64,000 bases of DNA from Daucus carota subsp. sativus. Taxonomy: Eukaryota > Streptophyta > Magnoliopsida > Apiales > Apiaceae. Both the position numbers and the translations under genes were made by a program. Below, one piece after another: positions 15,101 through 28,221 of the stretch. Where the stretch lies: the NCBI RefSeq assembly GCF_001625215.2, contig NC_030381.2:44700689-44764688 (forward strand), read 5' to 3'. Each line of letters opens with the position of its first letter. The first letter of the stretch is position 1. The notes below the pieces were generated by a model. That model did not search any database and was not told the origin of the DNA. It saw only the letters and a program-made list of their open reading frames with translations.

Positions 15101-18100
15101 GAATCATGTGTAGAATTACTACTAACATTATCAAGAGGACAATGTTCACTGGGGGAACACTAAAAGGAGATTAGGACGTCTGATCTGGAATGAGGAGACA
15201 CTATTTATATCTTAAAGTGTTATTTTCTATTACCACTTCTCCCACCAAATCATTTGACCTTTTTATTTTATTTTATGTAGTGTGTGCAGCTCCAGGTTCA
15301 AAGACATTTCAATTGCTAGAGATGATATATCGATCAGTTGAACCTGGAACATTGCCTAGTGGAATGGTGCTATTCCTTATTCTTCTCCTTATTGTCTGTT
15401 AACTTTATTTTTTTAATATATTTCTTGTATACCATCTATATGTGAAATTTTTGTATGAATACGCATGTCTTCCACTCATTTGTGTGATTTTAGTTATATT
15501 TTCTTCATAATATTTATGGTACAGATTTTGCATTAAATAATATATTGCATACAAATTCTGTTTTCAAGGTGATAGCTAATGATGTTGACGTCCAAAGATG
15601 TAATCTTCTCATCCATCAAACTAAGAGAATGTGTACAGCTAACTTGATTGTCACAAATCATGAAGCTCAACATTTCCCTAGCTGTCGTTTGAAAAAAAAT
15701 AACACTGCCAAGTCAGAGACAGGAGGTGTAAAGGAGCTTGCTATTGATCAACTTTTATTTGATCGTGTCCTTTGTGATGTTCCCTGCAGCGGTGACGGTA
15801 CGCTCCGGAAAGCTCCTGATATCTGGCGGAAATGGTATTCTTTTTTCTTTTTTCTTTTTTATGGAAGTCCTTTTTATTTGTTAAATGAGGTTCTTGTTGC
15901 GTGTAGCTGTATGAATGATCCTTTTGTTTTTACTGTAATGTAGGAATGTGGGAATGGGAAATTCTCTACACTGTCTGCAAGTTCAAATAGCAATGCGAGG
16001 TAACGGCTACTATATTCTCTATACTTGACAATAAAAGAATTGCGACTTGATTGCTACTATACCCGAGGCTGGAAAACCAGCTAATAGACTTGCCACCAAC
16101 ACTTTCCTGACATTGAAAGCTAATTTGGTTGTTCTCAAGTTGTACTAAACTTTGGTGTTGGATCTGTACTGTGGCACGGGAGTCTTATTAATATGTTTAT
16201 GGATACTTATACAAGAAACTGATTTGAGAAGAAAAACTGTAGTGTCAATATGAAGTCTTTTCTAATCTTAATTGTATAGTCAAGTAGTGTTATAAGCAAA
16301 TTAGTTTAAGGAAATCATTTCAATGTTTTGCTAGGGAAACTCTAATATTAGTTCTGATCAGAAATTGCAAAATTTGAAATGTTTTCAATGCCAATACTCT
16401 TCGTCAATGCATTTTTCATGAAAATTTAAAGGTAGTCCCGTGATTAAATCTTGTCTAGATGAGATTATCCATGTCGTGGTCTTCCAGTCAAATCAATTAG
16501 GATCTCATCTGTTTTAAGGATCCTTGGTATATCTATGAACACGAATGACTTGGGAATTACTCGTGGTTATCTGCTCTGATTGCAGGGTTATCTTTGCTTA
16601 AAGTTGGTGGGAAAATGGTTTACTCAACTTGCTCAATGAATCCAGTTGAAAATGAGGCTGTAGTTGCTGAGGTAAAGTATGAATGTCAAAATTATTCTCT
16701 AAAACTTCTTCACAGAGAAATATATACTGGCATTTTATTTACTAGTCAATCTAGATCTTAGTATTTTGCTATTAGTGTGCGTGAGGTGAGGAGAACGTAC
16801 AACCTAACCTTAAATTCAGGAGGAGCTCTTATATGACTAGAAAAGAAGCTCTTTACACTTTACAGACAACTATATTTTTATATAACAATTAAACATATTT
16901 AAGAACAGTAAAAGTTACCGCATCTGAAAGGGATTCCTTCTGTTTGAAATCTTGGGGTGTTGGAGGAAAAATCTATGTTGACTCAGGTTGCAACACCCTT
17001 CAGGTTTTGGAATTAAATTCTGTCTCGTGTTAGTTTTTTAGTGCGGTGGTGTTTAGTTCCTACTCGAGTCTAATTGCTGCTACCTGAAGTACATGCAAGA
17101 ATATGGTTTAGCTTCGTACTTACGAAAAAGCCTATAGGAGGAAAACTCTCTTTTTATTTGCCAACTTCATTGGTGTCGCAGTAACCAGATGTGGTTGAGG
17201 TAAATTATGTGTTAATCATGTAAGTTGTATTGTTATCTTTCACTCTTTCTGAAATCTAAATTAAACTACGATTTGGAAAGAAGCATGTACATCCGGTTTC
17301 TGTTGCAAGTACAGAGTAGAAGGTAAAGAATTCTGCAATCTCCAATCCAAATTATTTTCCCAAAGATAAAAATATTTTGAAGAATATTCTATTTTAGTAT
17401 AATATTATGAAATCTTAGTAACAAATTATTATTTTGAATTCTGATTTCACAAAAATGTCTTGTTGTAAATACTATATTAATTCCATTAAACCTGAATTCG
17501 GATATTTGAGTGTTGCTAGGGAGAAAGGCCAACATATACAAGTCAAATAATACATATTTGAATTTGTTAGCAGCCCAATGTATGAGAGAAACAATAAATA
17601 GCCTTGGCATATATGGTTTGGAGAGGGCATAAGCAGTCTATAACGAACTGAAATATGAGCCCTCTTGACAAACTGTTTGGAGAGAGCAAGTTCCAAGAAT
17701 GGCGTGTTCCTATTTCACCTTTCAAACTTTATGCTATGATATTGACATATATAGCACAGTAAGGGCCAAAGGGCTAAAAATATCGCATCTAAAAATAATT
17801 ATTTATTATTAAATTTATATCAAATAAAAGTTTAGACTCTAAACTTTAATTTGATATAAGAATTGAATTTTTTTGTTGAGTGTAACTATTACTTCTTTTT
17901 ACACCTTAATATACGTGTCAAAAGGTCAAATATCAATTAAAAATGGGACAGGGGGTATGTCAAATATGTTTTAATATTATTTTGAATTGGCCCCCGTTGT
18001 GTTATACGTCTGGCTTCTTCCCTGGTTTTTTAGCTGCAGACACTGATATACTTATGTTGTGGATAAGTGTCAAATCCCTGCACCTGTGTTTAATTTTGGA

Positions 18101-21100
18101 TCTATATCCAAGATTGCTAACTTTTTCAAAGCAAAAAAAAAAAACTTGGTAAGGCACCCACAGCTAGTCCCCCACTTAGTTATTGACAACGGTTTAATAT
18201 CAAGATAATGGTCTTTACTGATCCAAATTGAAATTATATTACTCAGAAAAGTCCAGTACAAAATTACTACACCACAAAAGGGCACCGCTAAAAACATATG
18301 AACTCCTAAATTGCGCTCGTTGACAATAATATGTTACCTTCTTTAACTATGATGCAATGCAAGAATTAGAGATTTCAAGTGTATCCTTATATGTTACATA
18401 CTAGCTTTCTTTTATTTAGCATCTAGCCTTCTCCCTTTCGCAGATATTACGAAAATGTGGAGGTAGTGTTGAACTTCTTGATGTGTCAGCTGAGCTTCCC
18501 AATCTCATTCGCAGGCCAGGTCTTAAGAAATGGAAGGTCTGTCTTTATTTCTGAATCCTTATGTTAATTTAGTGTGATGTGTATATTTTTTTGTAGTAAC
18601 ATGTGATACTTTTGCATGCAAGCTTGGGGAATACATTACTGTTCCTCTATGCAGTTTCAAAAATCTTCATATGCAGAGTTATCTTCTATATACTATTCAT
18701 CGCCTCTGTGGTCTATGATTGGACTCTCCGGTCTTTTTTCGATAAAGTTCTTGAGTCTTCTTTCTATAGAAATATAACAGAATTATTATATGATGAAACA
18801 ATCTGCTTATGTGTATCATCTAATACATGAGTTTCTTTTTTGTTTGGTCAGATCATGAAACTTCAATTGAATTGTGTCTATAATAGCTTGATTTGTATAT
18901 TTACTTTTGCAAAAAAAAAAAAAAAAAAACAAGATTAACTTTCGCAGTTTGGATGCATAGCAGAAATATAGACAACACACAGCATAATTATATTAACTGA
19001 AATCACCTCCTTTTAGCAGTGTAATCTATGTCTATTAGAGACCTACAGTACTCCTGTGGCGCTTCCTGCGGAAATATGCTCATCACCTCTAGTCTCTGAC
19101 ATTATTCTAATCATGTTTCCATAGTTACCTCTGTTAAAGATTGTAAAATTCTCTCTTTTGTGATATGCAGGTTCGTGATAAAGGAAGTTGGTTAGCATCA
19201 TACGAAGACGTTCGCAAATTTCGTAGACAGGGAATTGTTCCCAGCATGTTTCCTTCTGGGAAACACTATAATGAGGAATCTGCTAATGACCAAGAGGCAG
19301 ATCTGGAAGTAATACCTGAGAATGGTGGAGAGTCTATAAATGGGTCCTACTTGATGGAGGATAAGACTTCCTCTGACAATAATTGTGAGGAAGAAATTTC
19401 TGATCTTCCTTTGGAATATTGTATGCGGATAGTGCCTCATGACCAGGATAGTGGTGCTTTCTTTATAGCTGTCTTTCAGAAACTTTCTCCTTTGCCTGGT
19501 AATCAATCCTTCCTTTCATCCTAGTTTACGTGAATAGGCACAACTCTCTCTCTGTCAAAATTATGCCCTTATACTGCCATGAGCATTTCTCCATTATGTT
19601 AAGTAGAAAACTATGACACTATCCGCATGTAATATGCCAAGTATCATCTTAATAGCACTTCTCACCCGGAAACTTGTAACAAACGTACCCAGTATATCCT
19701 GCTTGACGCAGGGTCTGGGGAGGGTAAGATGTAAGCAGTCTGTTCATTCAACAGAATGAAGAGGCTATTTCCAGAAAAGACCCATGGCTTGTGTGATTAT
19801 ATGTGTGCGATTATGTAAAAAATGGGAATTATAATACTAAATAAAATAAGATATATGAAATATATGCATAAACACATAAATTGATCATATAATTTATAAA
19901 GTGATCAAGAAGTACCTGAGGCCATGATTTTCTTTATATGAGGCAAATCTGGTAACGTTACTTAACACATATATCTAGACTATACCTACAGATAACATAA
20001 CCTACTTACACTATCTAGTATACTGATCCATTACTGTAATACGACGCCTCCATGTACTCCTATCTGATACCATGTCTCTCTGAAGATTCAAATTTCTCAT
20101 ATCTATTGCAAGTAGTTCATCCCAAGTCCTTCTTGGCCTCCCCTTACTCCTTGACCCTGAAATCTCCAAATCTCAACCTTTCTCACAAGAGCAGACACTT
20201 GTCTTCTTCAGACATGTCCCAAACCACCGTAATCTGCCTTCTCTTATTTTATTTGAAATAGAGGCAACACGTAATTGACTACGGAAGAAAACTACTGACA
20301 GTCAATCAAACATAGTGCGTCCACAAATCCATCTTAACATTTTTCATTTCTGGTACCTCCAGCCTTTGTTCTTGGGTTTTATTGCCCAGCATTCAGACCC
20401 ATAAGGCAAAGCATTCACCAGGAAACTTGTGTAGTAAATATAGACAGAAAGCTGTATATAGTTGCTGAATTCTTTGTGGTACCTAAAGTCATCTAACGAC
20501 AAACTGCTTGTTGCATGTATCTAATAATATAATCTTTAAACCTTTTCTTTAAAAAGGGTGAACATCGAAGGGACAGCCTAAATTTTGGTCTGCTATAGGT
20601 TGTTAATATTATTACTTGCACCGGCACCTTTTTTACTGTGGAGTTTACTTCTGGCAGTTTCCATTACCACCATTATCGAGGTCTGAGAAAGTGTAGGCAA
20701 CTAAGGAAATATATACATCTTTATTTCATAATATGAAGCACTCTTTCATTGTAGGTGCATTATGCCATCTGCATCATAAATATTGGTGGTACTTATTTTG
20801 ATCAATATTACATGTTTGTTTTCACGCAGCTATTCAGAATCATGCAGCCATTCAGAAAAAGACCATCACACCACCTGAACTACTAACTTCGAATGACAGA
20901 TCCGAGAAATCTGAGGATTTGGGCACAGAGGAAGACCTAATGGAGATTGCTTTAACAGATGTAAAAGAACAATCTACAGAACCATTTCAGGATTCCGATA
21001 TAGCGGATGAACAAACAGCTGCTTCGACGGATACTGAAGCAAATAATATATCTGAAGAAACTGAACCCGAGGATATCCCAGCTCCTGTCAGTCAGGAAAC

Positions 21101-22170
21101 TGTTCCAGAGGTTGCAAGAGGGAAGAGAAAGCTGCAGCTTCAAGGAAAGTGGAGAGGCGTTGATCCAGTTGTTTTTTTAAATAGCGATGCCATTATAAAT
21201 GGAATAAAAACATTTTATGGCATCAAAGAATCGTTTCCATTTAGTGGTTACCTTGTTACAAGAAATAGTGATACTAATCATGTGAAGAGAATTTACTATG
21301 TATCAGACTCTGTGAAGGATGTGCTGAAGCTTAACTTCCTTGGAGGGGAGCAACTGAAGATAACTTCCATTGGCCTAAAGATGTTTGTAAGTTTCCTATT
21401 TAGAAATTAATGTTTGTTCAGCATGGAAAATATATTCTTCCTGCTTGATGTTAAATAAGTAAAAGTTCTAATGAACTCCTTGAGACGGACTGTTGGAGTC
21501 CCCTTGGAATCAGAAAGATTACATTTTAATTTTACTTGTATGACTTCTCGTTGATCATGTGAATTCTTTTATAATCCAGGAAAGACAGACATCAAAGGAA
21601 GGGAATAATGCTGCCATGTTCCGTATATCATCTGAAGGGCTGCCTCTACTTCTTCCACATATAACAAAACAAGTTATATCTGCAAAAGAAATCGACTTTA
21701 ACCATCTTCTGCAGTATAAAACCATTAAGTTTGCAGATTTTGTTGATGCTGAATTCGGCGAAAAGGCATCAAAACTTCTGTTGGGTTGCTGTGTGGTGGT
21801 TTTGAATAAAGGTTTTTCGAATATTATCTTTAACTTGGTAAATTTAGTTATTGGATCTGGCGAATGTGCATGAACCAAACATTGATATCTTTATCTTCCA
21901 TTTGCAGGCTGCGAAATTGTTCATGATCCCCCGCATGTTAATGCTTCTACAATTGCTATTGGTTGCTGGAGAGGTAGGACTAATGTTGCTGTAATGGTAA
22001 CCGCTATAGACTGCCAAGAACTTCTTGAAAGACTAGTACCGAAAACAGATAAAGTAAACGGCTCTACACCAGATGGTTGCAAGCCTCCCATTGCTGATGA
22101 TGCTGTAACAAAAGTGAACGGCGTTGACAGTGAGGACATTGTTACACATACACCAGATATTAGCGGTTGA
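9323..22170 (+). CDS. TRM4B: tRNA (cytosine-5)-methyltransferase, NSUN2/TRM4 family
   Basis: A SAM-dependent RNA m5C methyltransferase of the NOP2/Sun family, acting on tRNAs (and, for plant TRM4B, reported on mRNAs) in the nucleus. I joined fifteen exons, all in phase: 9323-9493, 9925-10013, 13447-13513, 13621-13736, 14445-14511, 14740-14788, 15281-15366, 15569-15834, 15944-15999, 16586-16671, 18444-18536, 19171-19498, 20830-21386, 21580-21811, 21908-22170, for 841 aa (Arabidopsis TRM4B is about 808). The N-terminus is basic ([18 protein letters not shown]). The SAM site is MCAAPGSKT (187-195). The two conserved cysteines are Cys288 in DVPCSGDG and Cys338 in [11 protein letters not shown], spaced 50 residues apart as in human NSUN2. 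An acidic, low-complexity stretch lies near residues 510-570. Introns 2 and 12 hold old retrotransposon pieces, but the reading frame is intact. It reads away from the peroxidase and towards the Rab gene. Confidence 0.95.
10229..10463. mobile_element. Degenerate Stowaway-like MITE in TRM4B intron 2
   Basis: The left end CTCCCTCCGTCCCAAATTAA is canonical. The right side (ACCACAAAAGGTCAAACAAG, then AAAATTTGGGG) pairs with the left arm TTGTGTGACTTTTCGTGGTC only loosely, and the terminal GGGAG is missing. The right boundary is approximate. Confidence 0.5.
11030..11720 (-). pseudogene. Ty3/gypsy retrotransposon reverse-transcriptase relic in TRM4B intron 2
   Basis: On the minus strand, conceptual translation between about 11640 and 11230 gives recognisable gypsy reverse transcriptase: [57 protein letters not shown], then AYLGHVL and a decayed [13 protein letters not shown]. 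The catalytic F-x-D-D signature has become FLNEI, and there are in-frame stops, so it is dead. No LTRs were found; it is an internal fragment. It sits antisense to the host gene in its longest intron. Confidence 0.8.
12098..12131. repeat. (CT)n microsatellite
   Basis: An almost uninterrupted TC/CT run of roughly 16 units within a C-rich part of TRM4B intron 2. It is likely polymorphic. Confidence 0.9.
12130..12328. repeat. Direct duplication of a segment of about 75 bp
   Basis: The segment beginning CAATTTATACAAT, continuing CGAACAAAT and ATGCACTTGTTAATATT and ending GTGCCCCCTAGTTGCA, occurs at about 12130-12207 and again at 12254-12328. There are only a few differences. The copies are separated by C-rich sequence. 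Confidence 0.85.
12530..12974. mobile_element. MITE (ATG-TACCCGGACTC termini) in TRM4B intron 2
   Basis: Left end ATGATACCCGGACTCTCC; right end GAGTCCGGTAACAT. These are inverted counterparts and match the ends of the element at 3649-3831. The interior contains repeated GTACCCGTGTCC/GGATCC motifs. It is about 445 bp and non-coding. Confidence 0.7.
19680..20430 (-). pseudogene. RTE-type LINE 3' fragment in TRM4B intron 12
   Basis: On the minus strand the sequence encodes decayed pieces of the C-terminal end of a plant RTE-class LINE polymerase: [32 protein letters not shown], then [20 protein letters not shown] and [12 protein letters not shown]. The frames shift and contain stops. The order (ECWA, RW-CG, WFGHV, GRP--TW, WR-RI) is the family order. 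A CCCAGACCCTGCGT-type 3' end follows at about 19690-19720. It is 5'-truncated, antisense to the host gene, and inert. Confidence 0.8.
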
Positions 22171-23464
22171 GTTTTATTTTTCGCCAACACTATGTTAAAA
22201 GATTTTGCACCATACTTCAATGGACTTGATGGAATTTATAAGATTTCTTTTGCATGCAATATTTTAGAACATTTGTACTGCATGATTTATTTGGTTAAAT
22301 GTGCAAATTATTTATAAAATATGTTATCATAATTTTGGTTAATATTACTATTAAATCGAACATATTATTTTGTATTAGCTAGAATACAACCGATTTCTCA
22401 CTTCCATTCGTGAGAAAAATGCAATCTGACATCAAATTTATACTATCTCGTCCAAAGCCCTTTGTACCTACTTGTATAAGAATATATTTCATTAAAAAGA
22501 ATTTTCTTTGAAGATTATCATCTAATTAATTGAAATTAAAACAAGATATTTTTGGACGTTTATAAAATATAATTTATTTGTCTGAAATAGAAATTTATTA
22601 GCTCCACTACACATTACCTGAAACAAAATATCAAAATAAATAAAATTTTGACTTAAAATAAGTATTCAGCTAAAGCAAAATACAATAAAATCAAATATAG
22701 GGTATCTCTTTGGTTAGACAGAAAATAATATTTCATTAGTTTTATTCGAAAAAAATATTTTATATTATAGGTCGATTTTATAGAGAATTATGTGACAAAG
22801 AGAATAATATTATATTTATAGGTCGAATTCATTTCTTACTCAGTTCACTAGTTTTCTTGAAACTATCGTACTTGCATTACTTGTCAAATATCAAAAACCA
22901 TAGCACAAATTTTATATAATCAAATATCTTATATTATAGGTTGAATTCATGTCTCACTTGTTCATTAGTTTTTTCAAAACGATCGTACTTGCATTACTTG
23001 TCAAATATCAAAAACCATAGCATGGTAAACGAAATCAGGAGGGGTATCAACCCACTCCTGAAGGCTAGACGCAGAACGAGTCAGCTCTTGTTAACAAGGT
23101 CTCACTTGTTAATATAACAATTGTTTCAAAAAACTGAAAGTACACCTCTTTATAACCAATTTGCTTGCAGTACCTTCCAATGGTAAATGGGAAATATACG
23201 AAATTCTGCAATAATATCATTATTAACTAATATACATCATAATAAAGAGAGACTGACAAACAGATGTTCACAATAACTAATAGTATATGACAAGGAAGAA
23301 TTATAAGGAAGAAAAAACATGGTCACGCACATGGCTGTTGTATTTTCCCATAATTTCACTTCAAAACATGTCAAAAATCTCCTCCTATATGGTTTTGCTA
23401 GCCGAAGACATAGGTTTAACGAGAGTTATCTTCCAAACAGATATCACCCTCAACTGCAAACATA
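22171..23464. other. Intergenic between convergent TRM4B and RABA4, with one direct repeat
   Basis: No gene is seen. The segments at about 22818-22905 and 22935-23022 are near-identical direct repeats (shared cores ACTTGCATTACTTGTCAAAT and ATCAAAAACCATAGCA). The rest is AT-rich 3' flank of two converging genes. Confidence 0.7.
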
Positions 23465-25634
23465 TTAAGAATAGCAACACATACTTCTCTTAGGTGGGAT
23501 TATCTGACCGGGGCCAGGAACAAGAATTTGTTTGCCAGCTGGGGGTGGAGCGTTGCCGTTACTTTGGTCCTCATCAGCAACAAGATTGTTCTTATTCACA
23601 ATGTTGAAAATCTCGGTCAAAACAGTCAAGAAAGCATCCTCCACATTTCTTGCTTCAAGCGCAGAGGTCTCTAAAAAGAACAATCCTTCTTTTTCAGCAA
23701 ATTCTTTGGCATCCTCAGTTGGTACAGCACGCTGCTCTTCAAGATCACTTTTGTTTCCAATAAGAATAATGACAATGTTCTTGTCAGCGTGACCACGCAA
23801 CTCTTCGAGCCATCGGGGTATATGATCAAAGGTCTGGCGTCTGCTTATATCGTAAACCAACATTGCTCCTACAGCTCCTCTGTAATATGCACTCGTTACC
23901 GCTCTGTACCTGAAATAAATATGAGAAAATAAAAATGTCAGTTGGAAAGGACCTAGAAACTATGCTGATTGCTAAAGTTCAATATTACAAAACCAACTAG
24001 CTCGAGCTCATTCTCTTTTTCAAAGTCTCATTTAAGGGGGAAAAGAAAAATGTTCCACAAAAGATTCCCAGTAACAACAAATTATTTTTTGTTGCAAGCC
24101 TTCTATATCATTTGAAAGTTATTTTGCTGCAAGATGAAGTGTCCAGTTCTAGTATCAAAGATACGAATCAATATTCCACACCCACACCCAAGGCATGTCA
24201 AATTGGCGCGGGTATGAAGGCAACATTGAAGAGTCTGGGGGAATGGAGATCAACTATGCAGAAGAGAGGAGATAAGTCATAGGAAAGCAAGGTCTAAGGA
24301 ACTCACAGCTGTGCACTGGCATTGTATAGCACATTTGTTACCTATCAATGCAAAGGAAGGCACTAATCAAGTGTGTAAAGAGCACTTAGCCGAGGGCAGC
24401 TCTTCTGCATTCCCGTCAGACAATATGCAGTCTGTCAGCAACTTATCTCCTTGACCACTAAGCTCCATTAGGAACAAGTAGACAGTCTTTTTACTATAAT
24501 TTAGAGAGTGCCACGTGACACAAACAAATATAGGTGCTTGGCATATGCTGTCTGGTGTTTTTGAAAACTTAAACTCCAGTTAAATCATCTTCATGGCAAT
24601 CCACCACATAGGATTGAATTTATTTCTCCATTTGACTGGCTTACAATTTACTCTATTTGGACTTCCTCTCTGAAGATGGATTTCTTACCATTGGGAAGGC
24701 AAGATAGATTTTGTATAGCCAAGGAGTTTGTGACATGAAAAGATGATCCGGAAAGTTTGTAAATGAGATTAGGAGATAAATGAGATATTTTAGATTTGTA
24801 CATAAAAGGACAATCCCAATCACACATTATAATTACTATGCACTTTATCAGGTGGTGCATCTTAATAAATGCCTACATTAGGAATCGATAGGCATTCATT
24901 AAGGATGTACAGCTAGGATACCAACTTGCCACTACTCCTCCGAGGAAAGGCGGGAACAATGAGCTAATGAGCTTTGTCTAAACACTATTCGATATATTTT
25001 AAAGCAAGACGCACTACCTACCTTCTAGTTATTAATCGTTCTCATTCATATATAAATTAATTCACCCTCTTTCCTATTTTCCGCATCCGATCCCAATTTT
25101 CCCAAACAATGCCTAAATAGTAAAAACCCGATTTTCACAAAATTCCACCGACCCTTATAACAGTAATTCACCAATGCCATTTCAAAATTTCACACCTCAC
25201 ATGCTATTCAAAACAATCTCATTTACCAACATATCAACAAACAACAAAAACATCTCCTCCCCATCTTAAAACCCAAATCAAACGCCAATCAAACAAACCC
25301 AAATCAAATAAACTCAAACAACCACACCAATCACAACAAACCCATCTAAAAAACCCATCAAAAACAGTAAAAAAAAACACCAAAAGAAAAGAAAAAGATT
25401 TGACCTCTCTTGACCAGCAGTGTCCCAGATCTGAGCCTTAACAGATTTGCCCTGAATAAGAAGAGTCCTCGCTTGAAACTCGACCCCAATAGTTGATTTC
25501 GAATCCAAGCTAAAATCATTGCGTGCGTAACGAGCCAGCAGCTGTGACTTGCCCACAGCGGAGTCTCCAATCAGCACCACCTTGAAAACATAGTCCATTT
25601 TCTGGCTTGCATCGCCGTATCCACCGCTACTCAT
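23465..25634 (-). CDS. RABA4: Rab GTPase, RABA4 subclass (Rab11-like)
   Basis: A small GTPase of the plant Rab11/RABA group that directs trans-Golgi-derived vesicles to growing cell-surface sites. It has two exons on the minus strand: 25634-25405 and 23909-23465, with one intron of about 1.5 kb after the codon for Gln-Glu of the G3 box. The product is 224 aa, normal length. Motifs: P-loop GDSAVGKS (23-30), switch [17 protein letters not shown] (70-76, with the catalytic Gln), NKSD (129-132) and ETSAL (157-161). It ends in CCYS, a double-cysteine site for geranylgeranylation. The phrases [20 protein letters not shown] and [18 protein letters not shown] place it in RABA4. The exact paralogue (A4A-E) is not resolvable by eye. 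No defects are seen. Confidence 0.95.
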
Positions 25635-26053
25635 GTCTGGATTGGAGTTGTAAGTATAGTTAGATGGGTGTGTATGTATAGGCTTGTAAGAAGAAGAACA
25701 GGGGAGATGAAAAGGCGAGATAAATCAGGGGGGATGTCGGCACTCTGATTGTCTTTGACTAGTGCTGTACTTTGTAATTTTTTTAGATCAGCATAACACG
25801 AGCAGGAGTATAGACATTTTGGGAATTTTTTTTTGAAAATGCATATACAGTATATTTTTAAAAAATACAACTTCTTTTTGGGACAATATACGGGATATAT
25901 TTTATTTATTATATGTATATTTAGTAGTTATTTAAAAATTTAATTTATTTAATATATATATATACATTATAAATTATATTCATTCAAATATATCTCAATA
26001 TCAATCTGGTCAAAATTTGGGACAAAATAAGAAAATTAAGATTTTTTCTTATT

Positions 26054-26086
<33 letters not shown>

Positions 26087-26688
26087 TTTTTATCTCGAAT
26101 TCGTATATAAATATCTTGAACGGAGATTAATTTTTTCAAATTTTTGTATAATTCAGAGTATGTGGTGTTATCATTCGAGTTTTATTCAGTTAAAAGTATA
26201 TAATAAATTATTTTATAATCTACAAAATGACACGATTTCAATATGAAATATTATATTTGTAAAATTGATAAAGGTGGTCATGGAAAATTTTGATTTTGAT
26301 TTAATTGATCTCGAGTTTGACAATGTAAATCATATGTTAAAGATGTCCTTGAATTTACAGTCTATAATAAAATTATTGAAAATACAGATATCGTAAATAG
26401 TTCATTAAATAAAAATTGCAGGACCTTTGGGCTTGGTAAAAAACAATTTTCTAAACGTATATGGTAATCATCTATAAATGCCTAAACCCCAATTGTCAAA
26501 AATTACGAAAACTTTACAGCCCAAAATAAACTCGGGCCAGCCATTTCCTTTTCATCTCATCATATCCGCCCTCGAATTTGCTTAAAACCCATTGTGCACA
26601 GTTTAGGTCCATCTGGATTATCCGATCGCGAACACTTTAAATCCCCTTGTTACACTTTTACTCCCTCCATTTTTTTTTATAAATATTA
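25635..26688. other. Intergenic AT-rich DNA, RABA4 upstream flank
   Basis: This includes the presumed RABA4 promoter, since that gene reads leftwards. There is an (AT)n run at about 26060-26087, and a Stowaway-like left end (CTCCCTCCATTTT) at about 26661 next to the following MITE. No gene is recognised. Confidence 0.5.
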
Positions 26689-27371
26689 CTCCTTCTTTCT
26701 GTCCCTTCCATTTTGGAGCATCTCCAACGGAGTTAGTTATAATTGTTGGCTAAATTGAGCCTGTAAGATTTTATGTAAAATTTGCTCAACCTGTAAGACA
26801 TTGTACTTCAGTGGTATTGGCTATATTGGTTGGCTATAATTTAAAAATAGAATGTTATTAATATTTAGTTTGTTAAAATAGAATATATCAGTTTAATATG
26901 GTAATAAATGATGTGCAATCATCCTATAGATTTCTTACAGACCTGTAGAGGTTGACAAATATAGCCATACATAAGAGGTTGGTTAAAATTATAGACAACA
27001 TGTTCATATGGTTGGAGTGTGATTTTTTCAACAAGTTGGCTAAATTTTTTATGTTTGGAATGCCAACTCATTTTTTAGCCAAGGGGTTTGTATGGTTGGA
27101 GATGCTCTTATTTACACTTTTCTTTTTGGGTGTACCGTCCATTTCTTTACATTTCAAAACTTACCAAAAATAGTCAATAGGTCCCACCAGTTCTCCACTT
27201 TCCTTTTCCTTTTTACACTATTTTTACTCCACTATCTTCTTTTTATACCATTAAAAATCAAAGTGTCTCACCACTTCACCCACTTTTCCTTCTATTTTCC
27301 ACTATTTTATACATATTTCTTAATTCACCGTGCCCAACCCATTTGATAAGAAATGGGAGGGACGGAGGGAG
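26689..27371. mobile_element. Stowaway-like MITE containing a second MITE
   Basis: Outer ends: CTCCTTCTTTCTGTCCCTTCC on the left, read against GAAATGGGAGGGACGGAGGG on the right, flanked by TA. An unrelated element interrupts it at 26716-27107. It is non-coding; the short frames here are artefacts. Confidence 0.7.
26716..27107. mobile_element. Harbinger/Tourist-like MITE nested in the outer MITE
   Basis: Starts GAGCATCTCCAACGG and ends GGTTGGAGATGCTC, perfect inverted repeats of about 12 bp. It is flanked by TTG on the left and TTA on the right, a near match to the 3-bp TTA/TAA target duplication of the PIF/Harbinger group. It is about 392 bp. Confidence 0.7.
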
Positions 27372-28221
27372 TATATCTAATATTTTACATTTCAAAAATT
27401 ACTAAAAATAATTAATAGATTTATCTAATTCTATGTTTTATGTGGAAAGGGAAGACAAATTTGGGAATGAAAGTGGCCATGATATTTCCTTACATTACTA
27501 ATATCATAAATTTTGTTTTTGTTGTTGCAGGTGAACAACATTGCAAACATGAAAATAATCAATGACTGATGAATGAATAGGAAGGACATGGAGTTTTTTT
27601 TTTAAATTATGAATGATTATAATTGTCAATTTAACCAGTGTATTTTATTATGCTTGTCATAATTTCAAAACATGTTAAATTCTTGAATAAAAGATTTATA
27701 TATGAACTTATATTTTGAGATATATTTTTTTAGTACCCATTTTATATAAATCTCGGGTTTCGGAATCGAACCAAAATAAAACTCGTGATTTCAATTTGGT
27801 TTTAATTCGGTCCACTTTAAGTTCGTCTTGAAAAACATAATTCCATTCGGGTTTGCCAAAACCGGATCATAGAAACCGATTATCATATCTAAGAACAAGA
27901 AACACAACAAACGAAAATTAAATATATAAACGCCCTTTGACTTTGTTTATAAAGTGTTCGAATACCATCAAATGTTGTCACAATTGTAATGACGTTGAAA
28001 GAAAAAATAACAATAAAAATGGATTATGTCTTCACCTTTGTGACCCGCTAATATTATGCCGAATAATAAATTCGGTCTTGATGTATATTTTCTCTTATCT
28101 ATATCTATATAATTCTTAAAGCATGAGTCATTTTTTAAGGCTGCTTTGGTAATTTCACTTTCTCTTGGATCAACCCATTAAGCTTCGGATCGACCCGGCA
28201 GCTTTCTCATTTAGCTTAACA

